From QHWT01 sp963755695 (GTDB lineage Bacteria > Acidobacteriota > Vicinamibacteria > Vicinamibacterales > 2-12-FULL-66-21), in contig CAVWLB010000001.1 in the NCBI GenBank assembly GCA_963755695.1, positions 1,054,001 through 1,118,000 on the forward strand: a stretch of 64,000 nt of DNA, read 5' to 3'. Positions 1-9,836 of this stretch are shown in pieces (the first letter of the stretch is position 1; every line of letters begins with the position of its first letter). The notes beneath the pieces are model-generated. The model had not been told where the DNA came from. It ran no database searches and saw nothing but the letters and a program-made list of their open reading frames with translations. A program made the position numbers and the translations under genes.

Positions 1-1
1 G

Positions 2-2776
2 ACCGCCATTGACGGCGAGCAGATTCGCGGGCTCCCGCTCGATGGCCGCAACTTCCTGGAGCTCAGCCTGCTTGCGCCGGGCACCGCCCCCGAGGCCCAG
101 GGATCCGCGGCATCGGTGCGCGGCGACTTCGCATTTCACGTCAACGGCGGCCGGGAAGATTCAAACGGGTATCTGCTCGATGGCGTGCTCAACGTCGATC
201 CGAAACTGAACACGCTGGGGGTTGCGCCGCCCGTCGACGCGGTGCAGGAGTTCGAGCTGGTGACCAGCACCGCCGACGCATCCTTCGGCCGCAATAGCGC
301 CGGACAGGTGAACGTGGTGGTCAAGAGCGGCGCCAACAGCGCGCACGGGACCGCGTACGAGTTCTTTCGCGATCAGGCGCTGAACGCGGCGAACGCCTTT
401 GCGCCGACGAACGAACCGGATCCGGCTTACAGCCGTCACCAGTTCGGCGGCGCGATTGGCGGACCAATCGTGAGAAACCGCGCCTTCTTCTTCGGTGATT
501 ACGAGGGCCTGCGCACCCGCGAAGGGATCACGACGGTCACCAACGTGCCGACGGCGGCCGAGCGCAACGGGGACTTTTCCCAGAGCCTCTCGCCGCCGCC
601 ATTCAATCTGTTCACCCAGCAGCCGTTCGCGAACGGCGTGATTCCGCCGGCGTTCATCAATCCTATCGGACGCTCGATCGCGGCGCTCTATCCACTACCC
701 AATCGGAATGTGCCATTCCAGAATTTCGTGTCGTCGCCGATCAGCACCGACCGGCGCGATCAATTCGATCTTCGCGTCGATCATTCGACCAGGCCGGGCG
801 CAACGCTCACTGCGCGATACAGCTTCAGCGATCGCGATTTCTTCGAGCCGTTTTCTCCCGGGTTCCCGCTGGTCCCGGGCTTCGGAACCACCGCGCCTCG
901 CCGGGCGCAAAACGCCATGGTCGGCGATCGGCGCGTGCTATCGAATGATCTCCTGAACGAGGTGCGCTTCGGATACACCCGGGTCCACGCGGGAGCCTTT
1001 CAACAAAGCAGCACCAACATCAATCAGCAGGTTGGATTACCTACCGTGTCGACCGATCCACGCGACGAGGGATTGAGCTTGATCAGCCTCACGGGATATT
1101 CGCCACTCGGCGACGACTACAACACCCCGCAAGAAAGCACCACCAATCAGTTCCAGATTTCCGATGCGCTCACCTACGCGCTCGGCCGGCACCTGGTGCG
1201 AACCGGTGTCGATGTGCGCACGGTCTCACAGGACGCGTTTCGCCACATCCAGGCTCGCGGTTTCCTCAGCTTTGCCGATCAGGCGCAGCTGACGGGAAAT
1301 GGGCTCGCTGATCTCCTGCTCGGCCTTCCGGTCACGACCGGTGTCGCGCGTCTCGACAATCCACAGCGCCTCCGCACGAACAGCTACGGATTATTCGTGC
1401 ACGACAGCTTTGCGGTGAGCTCCCGGCTGACCCTGACGGCTGGCCTGCGCTACGAGTACAACGCGCCTCCCCACGATGCCGACAACCGTGCGGCCGTCTA
1501 CGACCCGGCTACCGGCTCGATCGTGCAGGTCGGCACCAATGGCGTGCCGCGCGGCGGATACGAGCCCGATCACAACAATTGGGCACCCCGCATTGGCGCG
1601 GCCTGGAGCCTCGACGAATCGGCCAGGACCGTCGTCCGCGCCGGATACGGCATCTACTACGATCAGTCGGCGCTCGCCCCTGGCGAAGGGCTTTACTTCA
1701 ATCCGCCGTACTTCGATCTCCGCGTGTTCTTTCCGTTGCCGGGCTCCCTGTTGTCGATCAACGATCCCTACCCGGAGCAGTTTCCAATCTTCATTCCGCC
1801 GTCAGCGACGACGTATCAGCGCGACTTCCAGACCGCCTACCTGCACCAATGGAATATCAACCTGCAGCGTCAACTCGGGCCGTCGAGGGTTGTCGACATC
1901 GCGTACGTCGGATCCAAGGGACGGGACCTGCTGCGCGGCCGCGACATCAACCAGGCTGATGCAAGCCCTCAAGTACCCAACCTGCGGCCGAACCCCTTGT
2001 TCGCGGATGTCACGCAGCTCGAATCGCAGGCGCGATCCGACTACGACAGCCTCCAGCTGTCGTTCACCCAGCGCCTGTCGATGGGCGTGACCGCGCTCGC
2101 CTCGTACACCTGGTCCTCGTCGCACGACGATGCCTCGGGATTGTTTACGAGCGCAGGCGATCCGAATTTTCCACAGGACAGCAACAATCCTGAAGCGGAG
2201 CGGGGGCGATCGAATTTCGACCTCCGCCATCGTCTGACCGCCGGCTTCACGTGCGACATGCCGTTTGGATCCGGCAGCAACCGGTTCGCGGACCACGGCT
2301 GGGTGTCGGACCTGCTCGCGAACTGGGCGATTACCGGGATCCTGACACTGCAAAGCGGACGGCCGTTCACCGCACTCTTGTCGCCGGACTTCGACAACAG
2401 CAACACCGGGCGCGGATCGCTTGGATTCGGCGCAAACGATCGGCCGAATGTCAGCGGCGACACCAGCGTCGCGAATCCGAGCGCGAGCCGGTGGTTCAAC
2501 ACCAGTGCGTTTTCCATGCCCGCGTTTGGCACGTTCGGCAATGCCGGACGTAACATCCTCGAGGGGCCCGGCTTTGCGAACTTCAATCTCGGCGTCCTGA
2601 AGCATGTGCGGTTGTCTGGAGATACTCGACTCCAGCTCCGCCTGGAGGCGTTCAACCTGTTCAATCGCGTCAACTACAACCTGCCCGACAACGTGTTCCT
2701 CTCGCCAACGTTCGGACAGATACTGTCGGCCGGCAGTCCCCGCAGGCTGCAGCTGGGAGCAAAGGTTCTGTTTTGA
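2..2776 (+). CDS. TonB-dependent receptor, Oar-like, 5'-truncated
   Basis: This is the C-terminal 924 residues of a large outer-membrane receptor; the frame is open to the left edge, so the N-terminus (signal peptide and probably a carboxypeptidase-regulatory-like domain) lies outside the window. The plug motif LPLDGRN is at visible residues 11-17, followed by the plug region (VNVVVKSGANSAHGTAYEFFRD, split here as VNVVVKSG and AYEFFRD) and a long beta-barrel with alternating aromatic strands. The chain ends in LQLGAKVLF with a terminal Phe, as usual for barrel proteins. This family is greatly expanded in Acidobacteriota. The ligand cannot be told from sequence. It is followed by a repeat-bearing spacer and propeller genes. 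Confidence 0.9.
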   Translation, partial: TAIDGEQIRGLPLDGRNFLELSLLAPGTAPEAQGSAASVRGDFAFHVNGGREDSNGYLLDGVLNVDPKLNTLGVAPPVDAVQEFELVTSTADASFGRNSAGQVNVVVKSGANSAHGTAYEFFRDQALNAANAFAPTNEPDPAYSRHQFGGAIGGPIVRNRAFFFGDYEGLRTREGITTVTNVPTAAERNGDFSQSLSPPPFNLFTQQPFANGVIPPAFINPIGRSIAALYPLPNRNVPFQNFVSSPISTDRRDQFDLRVDHSTRPGATLTARYSFSDRDFFEPFSPGFPLVPGFGTTAPRRAQNAMVGDRRVLSNDLLNEVRFGYTRVHAGAFQQSSTNINQQVGLPTVSTDPRDEGLSLISLTGYSPLGDDYNTPQESTTNQFQISDALTYALGRHLVRTGVDVRTVSQDAFRHIQARGFLSFADQAQLTGNGLADLLLGLPVTTGVARLDNPQRLRTNSYGLFVHDSFAVSSRLTLTAGLRYEYNAPPHDADNRAAVYDPATGSIVQVGTNGVPRGGYEPDHNNWAPRIGAAWSLDESARTVVRAGYGIYYDQSALAPGEGLYFNPPYFDLRVFFPLPGSLLSINDPYPEQFPIFIPPSATTYQRDFQTAYLHQWNINLQRQLGPSRVVDIAYVGSKGRDLLRGRDINQADASPQVPNLRPNPLFADVTQLESQARSDYDSLQLSFTQRLSMGVTALASYTWSSSHDDASGLFTSAGDPNFPQDSNNPEAERGRSNFDLRHRLTAGFTCDMPFGSGSNRFADHGWVSDLLANWAITGILTLQSGRPFTALLSPDFDNSNTGRGSLGFGANDRPNVSGDTSVANPSASRWFNTSAFSMPAFGTFGNAGRNILEGPGFANFNLGVLKHVRLSGDTRLQLRLEAFNLFNRVNYNLPDNVFLSPTFGQILSAGSPRRLQLGAKVLF

Positions 2777-2804
2777 CTGGAGAATCGGCTTAAGGCTAAT
2801 GACT

Positions 2805-2926
2805 CGAGGCTCATGGGGCTCATGGCTGCTGGCTAATGCCACGAGTGTCTCGGCGTCCCGAAGTGTGCGCGACGAGGTGCGTTGTGTCATGAGCCGGCGT
2901 GAGCCATGAGCCCTGAGCCATGAGCC
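2805..2926. repeat. Intergenic degenerate heptamer repeat, locus 1 (inverted halves)
   Basis: The left half repeats GGCTCAT/GGCTAAT words (2805-2838) and the right half repeats ATGAGCC/TGAGCC words (2887-2926). The two halves are therefore inverted copies that could pair in DNA or RNA. It lies between the receptor stop and the next gene. It belongs to the same family as the arrays near 7.9, 9.4, 21.4, 23.6, 42.3, 44.3 and 53.6 kb. Confidence 0.7.
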
Positions 2927-2981
2927 GCTGCAGGGAACTGAAACAGCCTGCAGCGACACGGCGTAGAACGAAAATGACCTT

Positions 2982-5214
2982 ATGTTCAAACGACTCTGCA
3001 TTCTGACGGCTCTCATCGGCACCTGCGGTGTGCTCGCTGCGGCGGACGGACGGCACGTGCCGCTGGGCGACTGGCCGGATGCGCGCGGCCCGCACCGAAA
3101 CGGAATCTCAGACGAGAAGGGGCTGATTGAGACCTGGGAGCTCAACGGCCGCAACTTTCTGTGGCGAGCGCCATATGGAGGCCGCTCAGCGCCCCTCGTC
3201 GTCGGCAACCGGGTGATCGTGCAAAACCCGGCGGGACTCGGCGCCGGTCTGCAGGAACGCATCATGGCGCTCGATGCGGACACGGGAAAGGTCGTCTGGG
3301 AACAGAAGTTCAACATCTACCAGAGCGACGTGCCTCCCCATCGTGTCGGCTGGGCCTCGCCGGTTGCCGATCCCGAAACGGGAAACATCTACGGACTGAC
3401 GGTTGGCGCCGAGGTCGTTGCCCTGAACAAGGATGGCAAGCTGCTATGGGATCGGTCGATTGGTGAAGAGTTCGCCGCGTTCACCACGCACGGCGGCCGG
3501 ACGATGGCGCCAATCATCGATGGCGATCTGGTAATCGTCAGCGCGGCAATTTCGAGCTGGGGCAATCAGCCAATCGCGCGCACCGGTTCATCGCCATGGA
3601 CAAGCGCACCGGCGACATCGTCTGGGTGGCGAGTCCGGGCGGACGGCCGTACGATACCGCCTATGCGTCGCCGGTCATCGCATCGATCAACGGCCAGCGG
3701 CTGCTGATCTGCCGGTCTCGGCGACGGCGGGGTCCACGCGATCAAGCCGCAGACCGGCGAGAAGGTGTGGAGCTTCATCGCGGCGAAGCGCGCGATCAAT
3801 ACCGCGGTCGCGGTCTCCGGCAGCACGGTCATCGTCTCGCACGGCGATGAGAACCTCGACACCAGCGAGCTGGGCATGATCGCGGCGGTCGATGGATCGC
3901 AGACCGGCGACATCAAGACCACGAAGTGGGCGGCCAAGGGCGATCAGTTTGGTTTCTCGTCGCCGGTGATCGACGGCACGCGCGTCTATCAGGTCGAGAA
4001 CGGGTCGCGGCTGAAGGCGTTCGATCTCGAGAGCGGCCGCCCGCTCTGGACGCAGACGCTCGGCACGATCCAGAAAGCGCCGCTGGTGCTGGCGGACGGC
4101 AAGCTCTATGTCGGCACCGAGAGCGGCAAGTTCTTCATCGTCCGGCCTGGCGCGGATCGCGCGGACGTGCTGAGCTAGGTGGAATTGCCGTTGAGCAAGG
4201 AGGACAATGCGGGCCAGTCGGCTGAAGGACTTCCCGAGCCGGTGTTCGCAGGCGCCGCGATTTCGCGCGGTCGCATCTTCTTCGTCTCGACCGGGGGCGT
4301 GTACGCGCTTGGTCCGAAGACCGCGAAAGCCGTCAAGGGCACGACGGTCGATGAGGCAGCCGGAGAAGGGCGATGGCCCTCCTGCCTGGGTTCAGGTCGC
4401 GCCGACCGAGCTGGTGCTGAAGCCGGGACAGACCGTTACGCTTCACGCCCGGCTGTTCGACGCGAAGGGGCGATTCCTTCGCGAAGAGACCGGGGCCACC
4501 TGGTCGCTGCAAGGACTGAAGGCGACCATCGACAACGGCACACTGGCAATCGCAGCCGATCCGGTCGATCAGGCCGGGACTGATCAAGGCGACCATCGGC
4601 GAGTTGACCGGCGAAGCCCGCGCGCGGGTGACCCGTCCACTGCCGTGGACCGAGACGTTCGATTCGTATGCCGACGGCGCTGTGCCGCCGGGATGGATCA
4701 ACGCGGCGACAGGGAAGTTCTCGGTGGCGACGCTGGAGGGTCAGAGGGTCCTGCAGAAGGCGCCGGATCAACACGATCTTCAAGCGGATTCGCGTTTTTA
4801 TCGGCCCGGTCGATCTGGCGAACTACACATTCGAGGCCGACGTGCGTGGCACGACCCGGCGTCGCCAGATGACCGACATCGGCATTACCGCACAGCGCTA
4901 CTCGCTCGTGCTCTACGGCAACTCGCAGAAGCTGAAGATCGAATCGTGGGAACCGGAGATCGTGCGATCGGTGGCGGTGCCGTTCGAGTGGAAGGCCGAC
5001 ACGTGGTATCACTTGAAGCTTCGTGTGGAGAACATGCCGGACGGCAAGGTGCAGGCGCGCGGCAAGGCCTGGCCGGTCGGGCAGCCGGAGCCGGACGCCT
5101 GGACGATCGAGAAGATCGATGCGAGCGGCAATCACAAGGGCGCGCCGGGATTCTTCGTCGACGCGGAGTTTGGCGCGTATCTCGATAACCTGAAGCTGAC
5201 GGCAAACCAGATGA
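2982..5214 (+). pseudogene. PQQ-like beta-propeller protein with Ig-like and LamG-like C-terminus, multiply frameshifted
   Basis: Begins MFKRLCILTALIGTCGVLAA, a signal peptide, followed by propeller blades with the GKLLW/GRPLW type motif (blade words such as ALDADTGKVVWEQ). After about 1.35 kb the protein continues as an Ig-like segment (LVLKPGQTVTLHARLFD) and a LamG/DUF1080-like domain (TFDSYADGAVPPGW ... LDNLKLTANQ). The frame breaks near 3569 (-1), 3713 (+1), 4352, 4578 (extra G) and 4769 (extra C), and there is an in-frame TAG at 4176-4178. All segments still read as good protein, so the damage is recent or is sequencing error. The end is set at a TGA overlapping the next ATG, which needs one further frame change. 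Likely a secreted or periplasmic protein; no substrate is evident. Confidence 0.7.
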
Positions 5215-6717
5215 GAAAACTCGTTGTCGTGTGTTCGATGGCAGTGGTCGGCGCCGCGACGCTCGGTCCGTGCGACTGGCGGTGGCAGACCTTCGGGCTG
5301 AAGGCGGAAGCCGCGGGACTCGCCGCCGCGGCCGCCGGGCTCGCCAGCGATCCCGGTTCTGGCGATTGGCCGATGTGGGGCGGCACGCCCGATCGCAACA
5401 TGGTTTCCAACATGAAGGGGCTCCCGACCGAGTGGGACGTCAAGACGAAGAAGAACGTCAAATGGGTCGCCGACCTCGGCTCGCAGAGTTACGGCAATCC
5501 CGTGGTGGCGGGCGGCATGGTGTTCGTGGGCACGAACAATGAAGGGGCTTCGCGATCCAAGAATCAGGCGGGCGATCGCGGCGTGCTGATGGCGTTCCGG
5601 GAGTCGAACGGCGAGTTCCTGTGGCAGCAGACGCACGAAAAGCTGTCGTCCGGCCGCGCCAACGACTGGCCGTTCCAGGGTGTGGCTTCGTCGCCGCTGG
5701 TCGAGGGCACCAAGCTCTATTACACCAGCAACCGCGGCGTGGTCTGGTGCCTCGATATCAACGGCTTCCGCGACGGCAAGAACGACGGCCCGGTGACCGA
5801 CGAGAAGCTGACCGGCGAGCACGACGCGGACGTCGATCTGGTCGTTCGACATGATGGAGGAGGTCGGCTCTTACCCACACAACATGTCGAACTCGTCGCC
5901 GGTCATCTGGGGCGACCTCATGTTCGTGAGCACGTCGAACGGACAGGACGAAAGCCACGTCCACATTCCATCTCCCAAGGCGCCCGCGATCATCGCCCTC
6001 AACAAGAACACCGGCAAGCTGGTGTGGGAGGACAACTCGGTCGAGGATCGGATTCTCCACGGTCAATGGTCCACGCCGGCGGTCGGCAAAGTCGGCGGCG
6101 TCGATCAGGTCGTGAGCGCCCAGGGCGACGGCTGGGTACGCGGCTACGAAGCGCAGACGGGCAAGAAGCTGTGGGAGTTCGACACCAATCCGAAGGATTC
6201 CGTGTGGCCCAAGACCCGCAACGAGGTGATCTGCGACCCCGGTGATCTATGAGGACAGGTCTACATCGCCAACGGACAGGATCCGGAGCACGGCGAGGGC
6301 GTCGGCCACTTGTATGCGATCGATGCCACCAAGCGCGGCGATATCACCAGAGTCAGGCCTGGTCTGGCAATTCGACAAGATTCGACGCTCTATCTCCACG
6401 GCGTCAATCGCCGACGGCCTCTCTACATCGCAGACTTCAGCGGATTCCTTCATTGCCTCGACGCGAAGACCGGTCAGCTTTACTGGACCCACGACATGTT
6501 CGCCGCCGTGTGGGGTTCGACGATCCTGATCGACGGGAAGGTGTACCTGGGGGACGAGGACGGCGACGTGGTGGTGATGGAGGCAGGGAAGACGAAGAAG
6601 GTGATTGCCGAGATGAACATGGGCAGCGCGGTTTACGCGACGCCGGTGCCAGCGCACGGAACCCTGTTCATCAACAATCGCAACCAGTTGTTTGCGCTGT
6701 CGGCCGATGGGAAGTAG
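5211..6717 (+). pseudogene. PQQ-binding-like beta-propeller protein, multiply frameshifted
   Basis: Starts MRKLVVVCSMAVVGAATLG, signal-peptide-like, in an ATGA arrangement with the gene before it. Propeller signatures include WPMWGGTPDRNMVSN at the N-terminus and repeated blades (ALNKNTGKLVWED, YEAQTGKKLWEF, CLDAKTGQLYWTH). It ends ...NRNQLFALSADGK. The reading frame changes near 5840, 6232 (extra T), 6258 (missing G), about 6345 and about 6421 (missing C). Blade sequence is continuous across the breaks, so an intact parent of about 500 residues can be rebuilt. This and the previous gene carry far more lesions than any other part of the window. Confidence 0.75.
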
Positions 6718-7858
6718 GGCCAGGGGGAAATACTCGCGTCAGCGCCGCGTTTTGCTCCGCGTCGTGGTCGCCGCGCTGACCGTGGCAGCGTGCCTGTCAT
6801 CTGCCCTAGCGCAGGAGGCCCGTCCCGGGTGGTCGCAGTTTCGCGGCAACCCGCAGTTGACCGGCATCACCACGGATGCGCCGCCGGAAACGCTGACCCT
6901 CAAGTGGACCTACGAGGCAGCGGAAGCGATCGAATCGTCTGCGGCAATCGCGGATGGAGTGGTCTACGTCGGCGCCGGCAACGGAGACTTGCTCGCGATC
7001 GATCTCGCGACCGGCAAGCTGCGGTGGAAGTACGCGACCGGGAACGAGCTCGGAGAGTCGTCGCCGGCCGTCGCGGCGGGCACCGTCTACATCGGCGATC
7101 TCGCCGGGATGGTGCACGCGGTCAGCGTACGCGACGGCACGCGTCGCTGGACGTTCAAGACCGGCGGCGAGGTGAAGTCGTCGCCGGTGATCGCGGACGC
7201 GCTGGTGCTGATCGGGTCGTACGACACCAACCTGTACGCACTCGATGCCGGTTCCGGCAAGGTTCGCTGGAAGCTGCAGACTTCGGGACCGGTGCACGCG
7301 ACGCCGGCGATCGACAATGGCACCATCTACCTGGGCGGCTGCGACGAGCAGTTCCGCGCGATCCGGCTCGCGGACGGCAAAGTCCTGTTCGAGCTGCCGT
7401 TGAACGCGTATACCGGTGCATCCGCGGCGGTTGACGGGAAGCACGCATTCGTCGGCACCTTCAACCACGAGGTCGTCGCCGTCGACCTGCTCGCGCGACG
7501 CATCGTGTGGCGCTACCGGGATCCGGAACGCGAGTTCCCCTATTACTCGTCGGCGGCCCTCGTGAAAGGACGGGTGATCGTGGGCGGGCGCGACAAGTCG
7601 GTCCACGCGATCGACGCGGCGACCGGCAAAGGGGTCTGGAAGTTTGCAACACGCGCACGCGTCGACTCGTCTCCTGCCTTTGCCGGCGGACGGATTTACG
7701 TTGGCTCGAGCGACGGCCGTTTGTACGTGCTCGATGCGGCGACCGGGCAGAAGCAATGGGAGTTCGATGCCGGGGAAGCCATTACTGCATCACCGGCAAT
7801 CGCCCAGGGCCGCCTCGTCGTCGGCGCGCAGGACGGCCGGGTGTATTGCTTCGGGTGA
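6707..7858 (+). CDS. PQQ-like beta-propeller repeat protein (intact)
   Basis: A 383-residue protein starting at the ATG that overlaps the previous gene's TAG. The N-terminus is basic and then hydrophobic (VVVAALTVAACLSSALAQ), a secretion signal ending near residue 35. The mature part is an array of about seven blades with the repeated words GDLLAIDLATGKLRW, NLYALDAGSGKVRW and RLYVLDAATGQKQW, closing with DGRVYCFG. The family includes BamB-like and quinoprotein-dehydrogenase-like propellers. I see no PQQ-enzyme active-site Cys-Cys pair, so a binding or scaffold role is more likely than dehydrogenase activity. It is probably co-transcribed with the two broken homologues before it. Confidence 0.88.
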   Translation: MGSRARGKYSRQRRVLLRVVVAALTVAACLSSALAQEARPGWSQFRGNPQLTGITTDAPPETLTLKWTYEAAEAIESSAAIADGVVYVGAGNGDLLAIDLATGKLRWKYATGNELGESSPAVAAGTVYIGDLAGMVHAVSVRDGTRRWTFKTGGEVKSSPVIADALVLIGSYDTNLYALDAGSGKVRWKLQTSGPVHATPAIDNGTIYLGGCDEQFRAIRLADGKVLFELPLNAYTGASAAVDGKHAFVGTFNHEVVAVDLLARRIVWRYRDPEREFPYYSSAALVKGRVIVGGRDKSVHAIDAATGKGVWKFATRARVDSSPAFAGGRIYVGSSDGRLYVLDAATGQKQWEFDAGEAITASPAIAQGRLVVGAQDGRVYCFG

Positions 7859-7861
7859 TGA

Positions 7862-7966
7862 GCAGGCTTCAGGCTTCAGGCTTCGGGCTTCAGAGGCTAC
7901 TGGCTGGCTATTGTCCTGAAGCCCCTGAAGCCTGAAGCCTGAAGCCCGAAGCCCGAAGCCTGCCTG
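7862..7966. repeat. Heptamer repeat, locus 2, with two inverted arms
   Basis: The left arm is tandem AGGCTTC/GGGCTTC units (7864-7895). The right arm is tandem TGAAGCC/CGAAGCC units (7917-7962). They are separated by about 20 bp and can form a long hairpin with several alternative registers. The period is 7 bp. It lies between the propeller gene and the radical SAM gene. There is no T-run, so it is not a typical intrinsic terminator. Confidence 0.8.
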
Positions 7967-7993
7967 AGATGATTGATATCATTGAACGAACCA

Positions 7994-9328
7994 ATGTCCG
8001 AAACCCCCCGCGCCGCGCTCGTCGATCAGCCAGAGGTCGGCAGTTACTTCGTCGCGACCTATCCGCCGTTCTCCGTGTGGTCGCCCGAGGCCGTTGATCG
8101 CGACGCCAAGCCAGCCTTGCAGCAACCGCCGGGTCCGGGCGTACCGCTGGGTCTCTATCTCCACATTCCGTTCTGCCGGAAGCGCTGTCACTTCTGCTAC
8201 TTCCGTGTTTACACCGACAAGAACGCCCAGGAGATTGGGCGGTATCTCGAGGTGCTCGGGCGCGAATGGGAGCTCTACTCGCAGCTGCCGGCGATTGCCG
8301 GACGGCCGCTGAATTTCGTCTACTTCGGCGGCGGCACGCCGTCCTTTCTTTCGACGCAACAGCTCGATGGGTTGGTCAATCGCCTGACGGCAGTCACGCC
8401 GTGGAACCAGGCCGAAGAGATCACGTTCGAGTGCGAGCCCGGCACGCTGACCGAGCACAAGCTGAGAGCGATTCGCAGCATGGGGGTCACCCGCCTCAGT
8501 CTCGGTGTCGAGAACTTCGACGATGGCATTCTCGAACTGAATGGCCGTGCGCACCGATCCCCGGAGATCGGTCAGGCTTACGACTTCGCGCGGTCGCTCG
8601 ACTTTCCGCAGATCAACATCGATCTGATTGCCGGGATGCTCGGCGAGACCGAGGAGAACTGGCAGCGCTGCATCGAGCGGACGATCGATCTCGATCCGGA
8701 CAGCGTCACCATCTATCAGATGGAGCTGCCCTACAACACGACGATCAGCAAGGACCTGCTCAAGGGCCCGGGACAGTTGCGCGGTTCGCTCGCGGACTGG
8801 GCGACCAAGCGCCGCTGGCTACGGGAGGCGTTCGAGGCGCTCGAGGGGGCCGGCTATCACGTGGGGAGCGCCTACACCGCGGTCAAGAACCCGGCGCGGA
8901 CGCGCTTCATCTACCGCGATCGCCTCTGGCAGGGAGCGGACATGGCGGCTCTGGGCGTCGCGTCGTTCGGGCACATGAACGGCGTGCACATGCAGAACTA
9001 CGACACCTGGGAGCGATACAGCGAGGCGATCGATCGCGGCGAGCTGCCGCTGGCCCGCGCGTATCGGCCCACACCCGAGGAGCGCATGCGGCGCGAGCTG
9101 GTGCTGCAGTTGAAGCTCGGGTGCGTCAGTCCGGCGTACTTCAGCGACAAGTACGGCGCGGACGTCGTCAGGCAGTTCGAGGAACAGTTCGCGGCGTTGA
9201 AGCTTGAAGGTTACGTCGCTCAGGCCGATGAAGAGGTGGTGCGCCTGACCCGCGAAGGGCTGCTCCGCGTGGACGCACTGCTGCCGCGCTTTTTCCTGCC
9301 GCAGCACTCCGGGATTCGGTACACGTGA
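7994..9328 (+). CDS. HemN-like radical SAM protein (coproporphyrinogen III oxidase family)
   Basis: A 444-residue radical SAM enzyme. The CX3CX2C cluster motif is in HIPFCRKRCHFCYFRVY (about residues 57-73), followed by YFGGGTPSFL, both typical of the HemN/HemW family. It uses SAM and a 4Fe-4S cluster for radical chemistry in the cytoplasm. Family members include true heme enzymes, HemW chaperones and biosynthetic methyltransferases or cyclases. Because the next genes are a thioesterase and a halogenase-type flavoprotein, a role in a small biosynthetic pathway is possible. ATG 7994 is chosen; in-frame TTG codons lie upstream at 7973 and 7982. There is no strong Shine-Dalgarno sequence. Confidence 0.85.
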   Translation: MSETPRAALVDQPEVGSYFVATYPPFSVWSPEAVDRDAKPALQQPPGPGVPLGLYLHIPFCRKRCHFCYFRVYTDKNAQEIGRYLEVLGREWELYSQLPAIAGRPLNFVYFGGGTPSFLSTQQLDGLVNRLTAVTPWNQAEEITFECEPGTLTEHKLRAIRSMGVTRLSLGVENFDDGILELNGRAHRSPEIGQAYDFARSLDFPQINIDLIAGMLGETEENWQRCIERTIDLDPDSVTIYQMELPYNTTISKDLLKGPGQLRGSLADWATKRRWLREAFEALEGAGYHVGSAYTAVKNPARTRFIYRDRLWQGADMAALGVASFGHMNGVHMQNYDTWERYSEAIDRGELPLARAYRPTPEERMRRELVLQLKLGCVSPAYFSDKYGADVVRQFEEQFAALKLEGYVAQADEEVVRLTREGLLRVDALLPRFFLPQHSGIRYT

Positions 9329-9405
9329 GGAACGGGTTCCCGGAACCGAACCGAGAACCCGAGAACTCGAGAACCCGAGAACCCGAGAACCCGAACGTGG
9401 GAACC
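9327..9405. repeat. Short tandem repeat, locus 3 (CGAGAACC, 8-bp period)
   Basis: Tandem CGAGAACC/CGAGAACT units occur at about 9352-9396, preceded by a small inverted pair GGTTCC/GGAACC. It fills most of the gap between the radical SAM and thioesterase genes. The unit is one base longer than at the other loci, but the composition (CGA plus a GAAC/GAGC-type core) is similar. Confidence 0.7.
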
Positions 9406-9413
9406 CGCTCAAT

Positions 9414-9815
9414 ATGCCAAGCGAACACCGAATGAGACGCCGCGTGCAGTTCTACGAGACCGACGCGGCCGGCATCGTCCATTTCAGCTGGTTCTACCGC
9501 TACATGGAGGAGGCCGAGCACGCGTTGTGGCGTGAGGCGGGATTGAGTATTCACGCGCCCGCGTCGGAGATCGGCTGGCCGCGAGTCGCTGCCTCGTGCG
9601 AATTCCATCGCGCGCTGAAGTTCGAAGACGAGTTCGACGTGCTGATTCGGGTCCGCGAGATCACCGGTCGCACGATTGCCTACAACTGCACGATCGAGCA
9701 GGGCGAGCAACGAATTGCGACCGCCTCGATGAAGATCGCGTGTGTCAGCACGCGTAGCGGTGAGCCGATGCGATCGATTGAAATCCCTGAAGAGATCGCC
9801 GGACGCTTCCGCTGA
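9414..9815 (+). CDS. Hotdog-fold acyl-CoA thioesterase (YbgC/4HBT family)
   Basis: A 133-residue single-hotdog protein. The motif FYETDAAGIVHFSWFYRYMEE carries the Asp of the 4-hydroxybenzoyl-CoA thioesterase/YbgC family (split here as FYETDAAGIVHF and SWFYRYMEE). The length matches the family. It should hydrolyse an acyl-CoA or acyl-carrier thioester; the acyl group is unknown. It sits between the radical SAM gene and the halogenase-type gene on the same strand. An internal ATG at 9432 (MRRRVQF) is an alternative start that would remove a six-residue leader. Confidence 0.85.
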   Translation: MPSEHRMRRRVQFYETDAAGIVHFSWFYRYMEEAEHALWREAGLSIHAPASEIGWPRVAASCEFHRALKFEDEFDVLIRVREITGRTIAYNCTIEQGEQRIATASMKIACVSTRSGEPMRSIEIPEEIAGRFR

Positions 9816-9836
9816 TTGTCAACCACGACCCAGCAT

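Noticed and set aside
1802..3316. Long open frame on the minus strand (about 500 codons) across the receptor 3' end and the next gene
   Set aside because: It is antisense to clear receptor sequence, Arg/Ser-rich, without any recognisable domain, and crosses a repeat spacer. Such mirror frames are common in GC-rich coding DNA.
4176..4178. Recoding of TAG (and of TGA at 14535) as a sense codon
   Set aside because: TAG and TGA end many intact genes here, and the nearby frame shows other lesions, so a mutation or sequencing error is the simpler reading.
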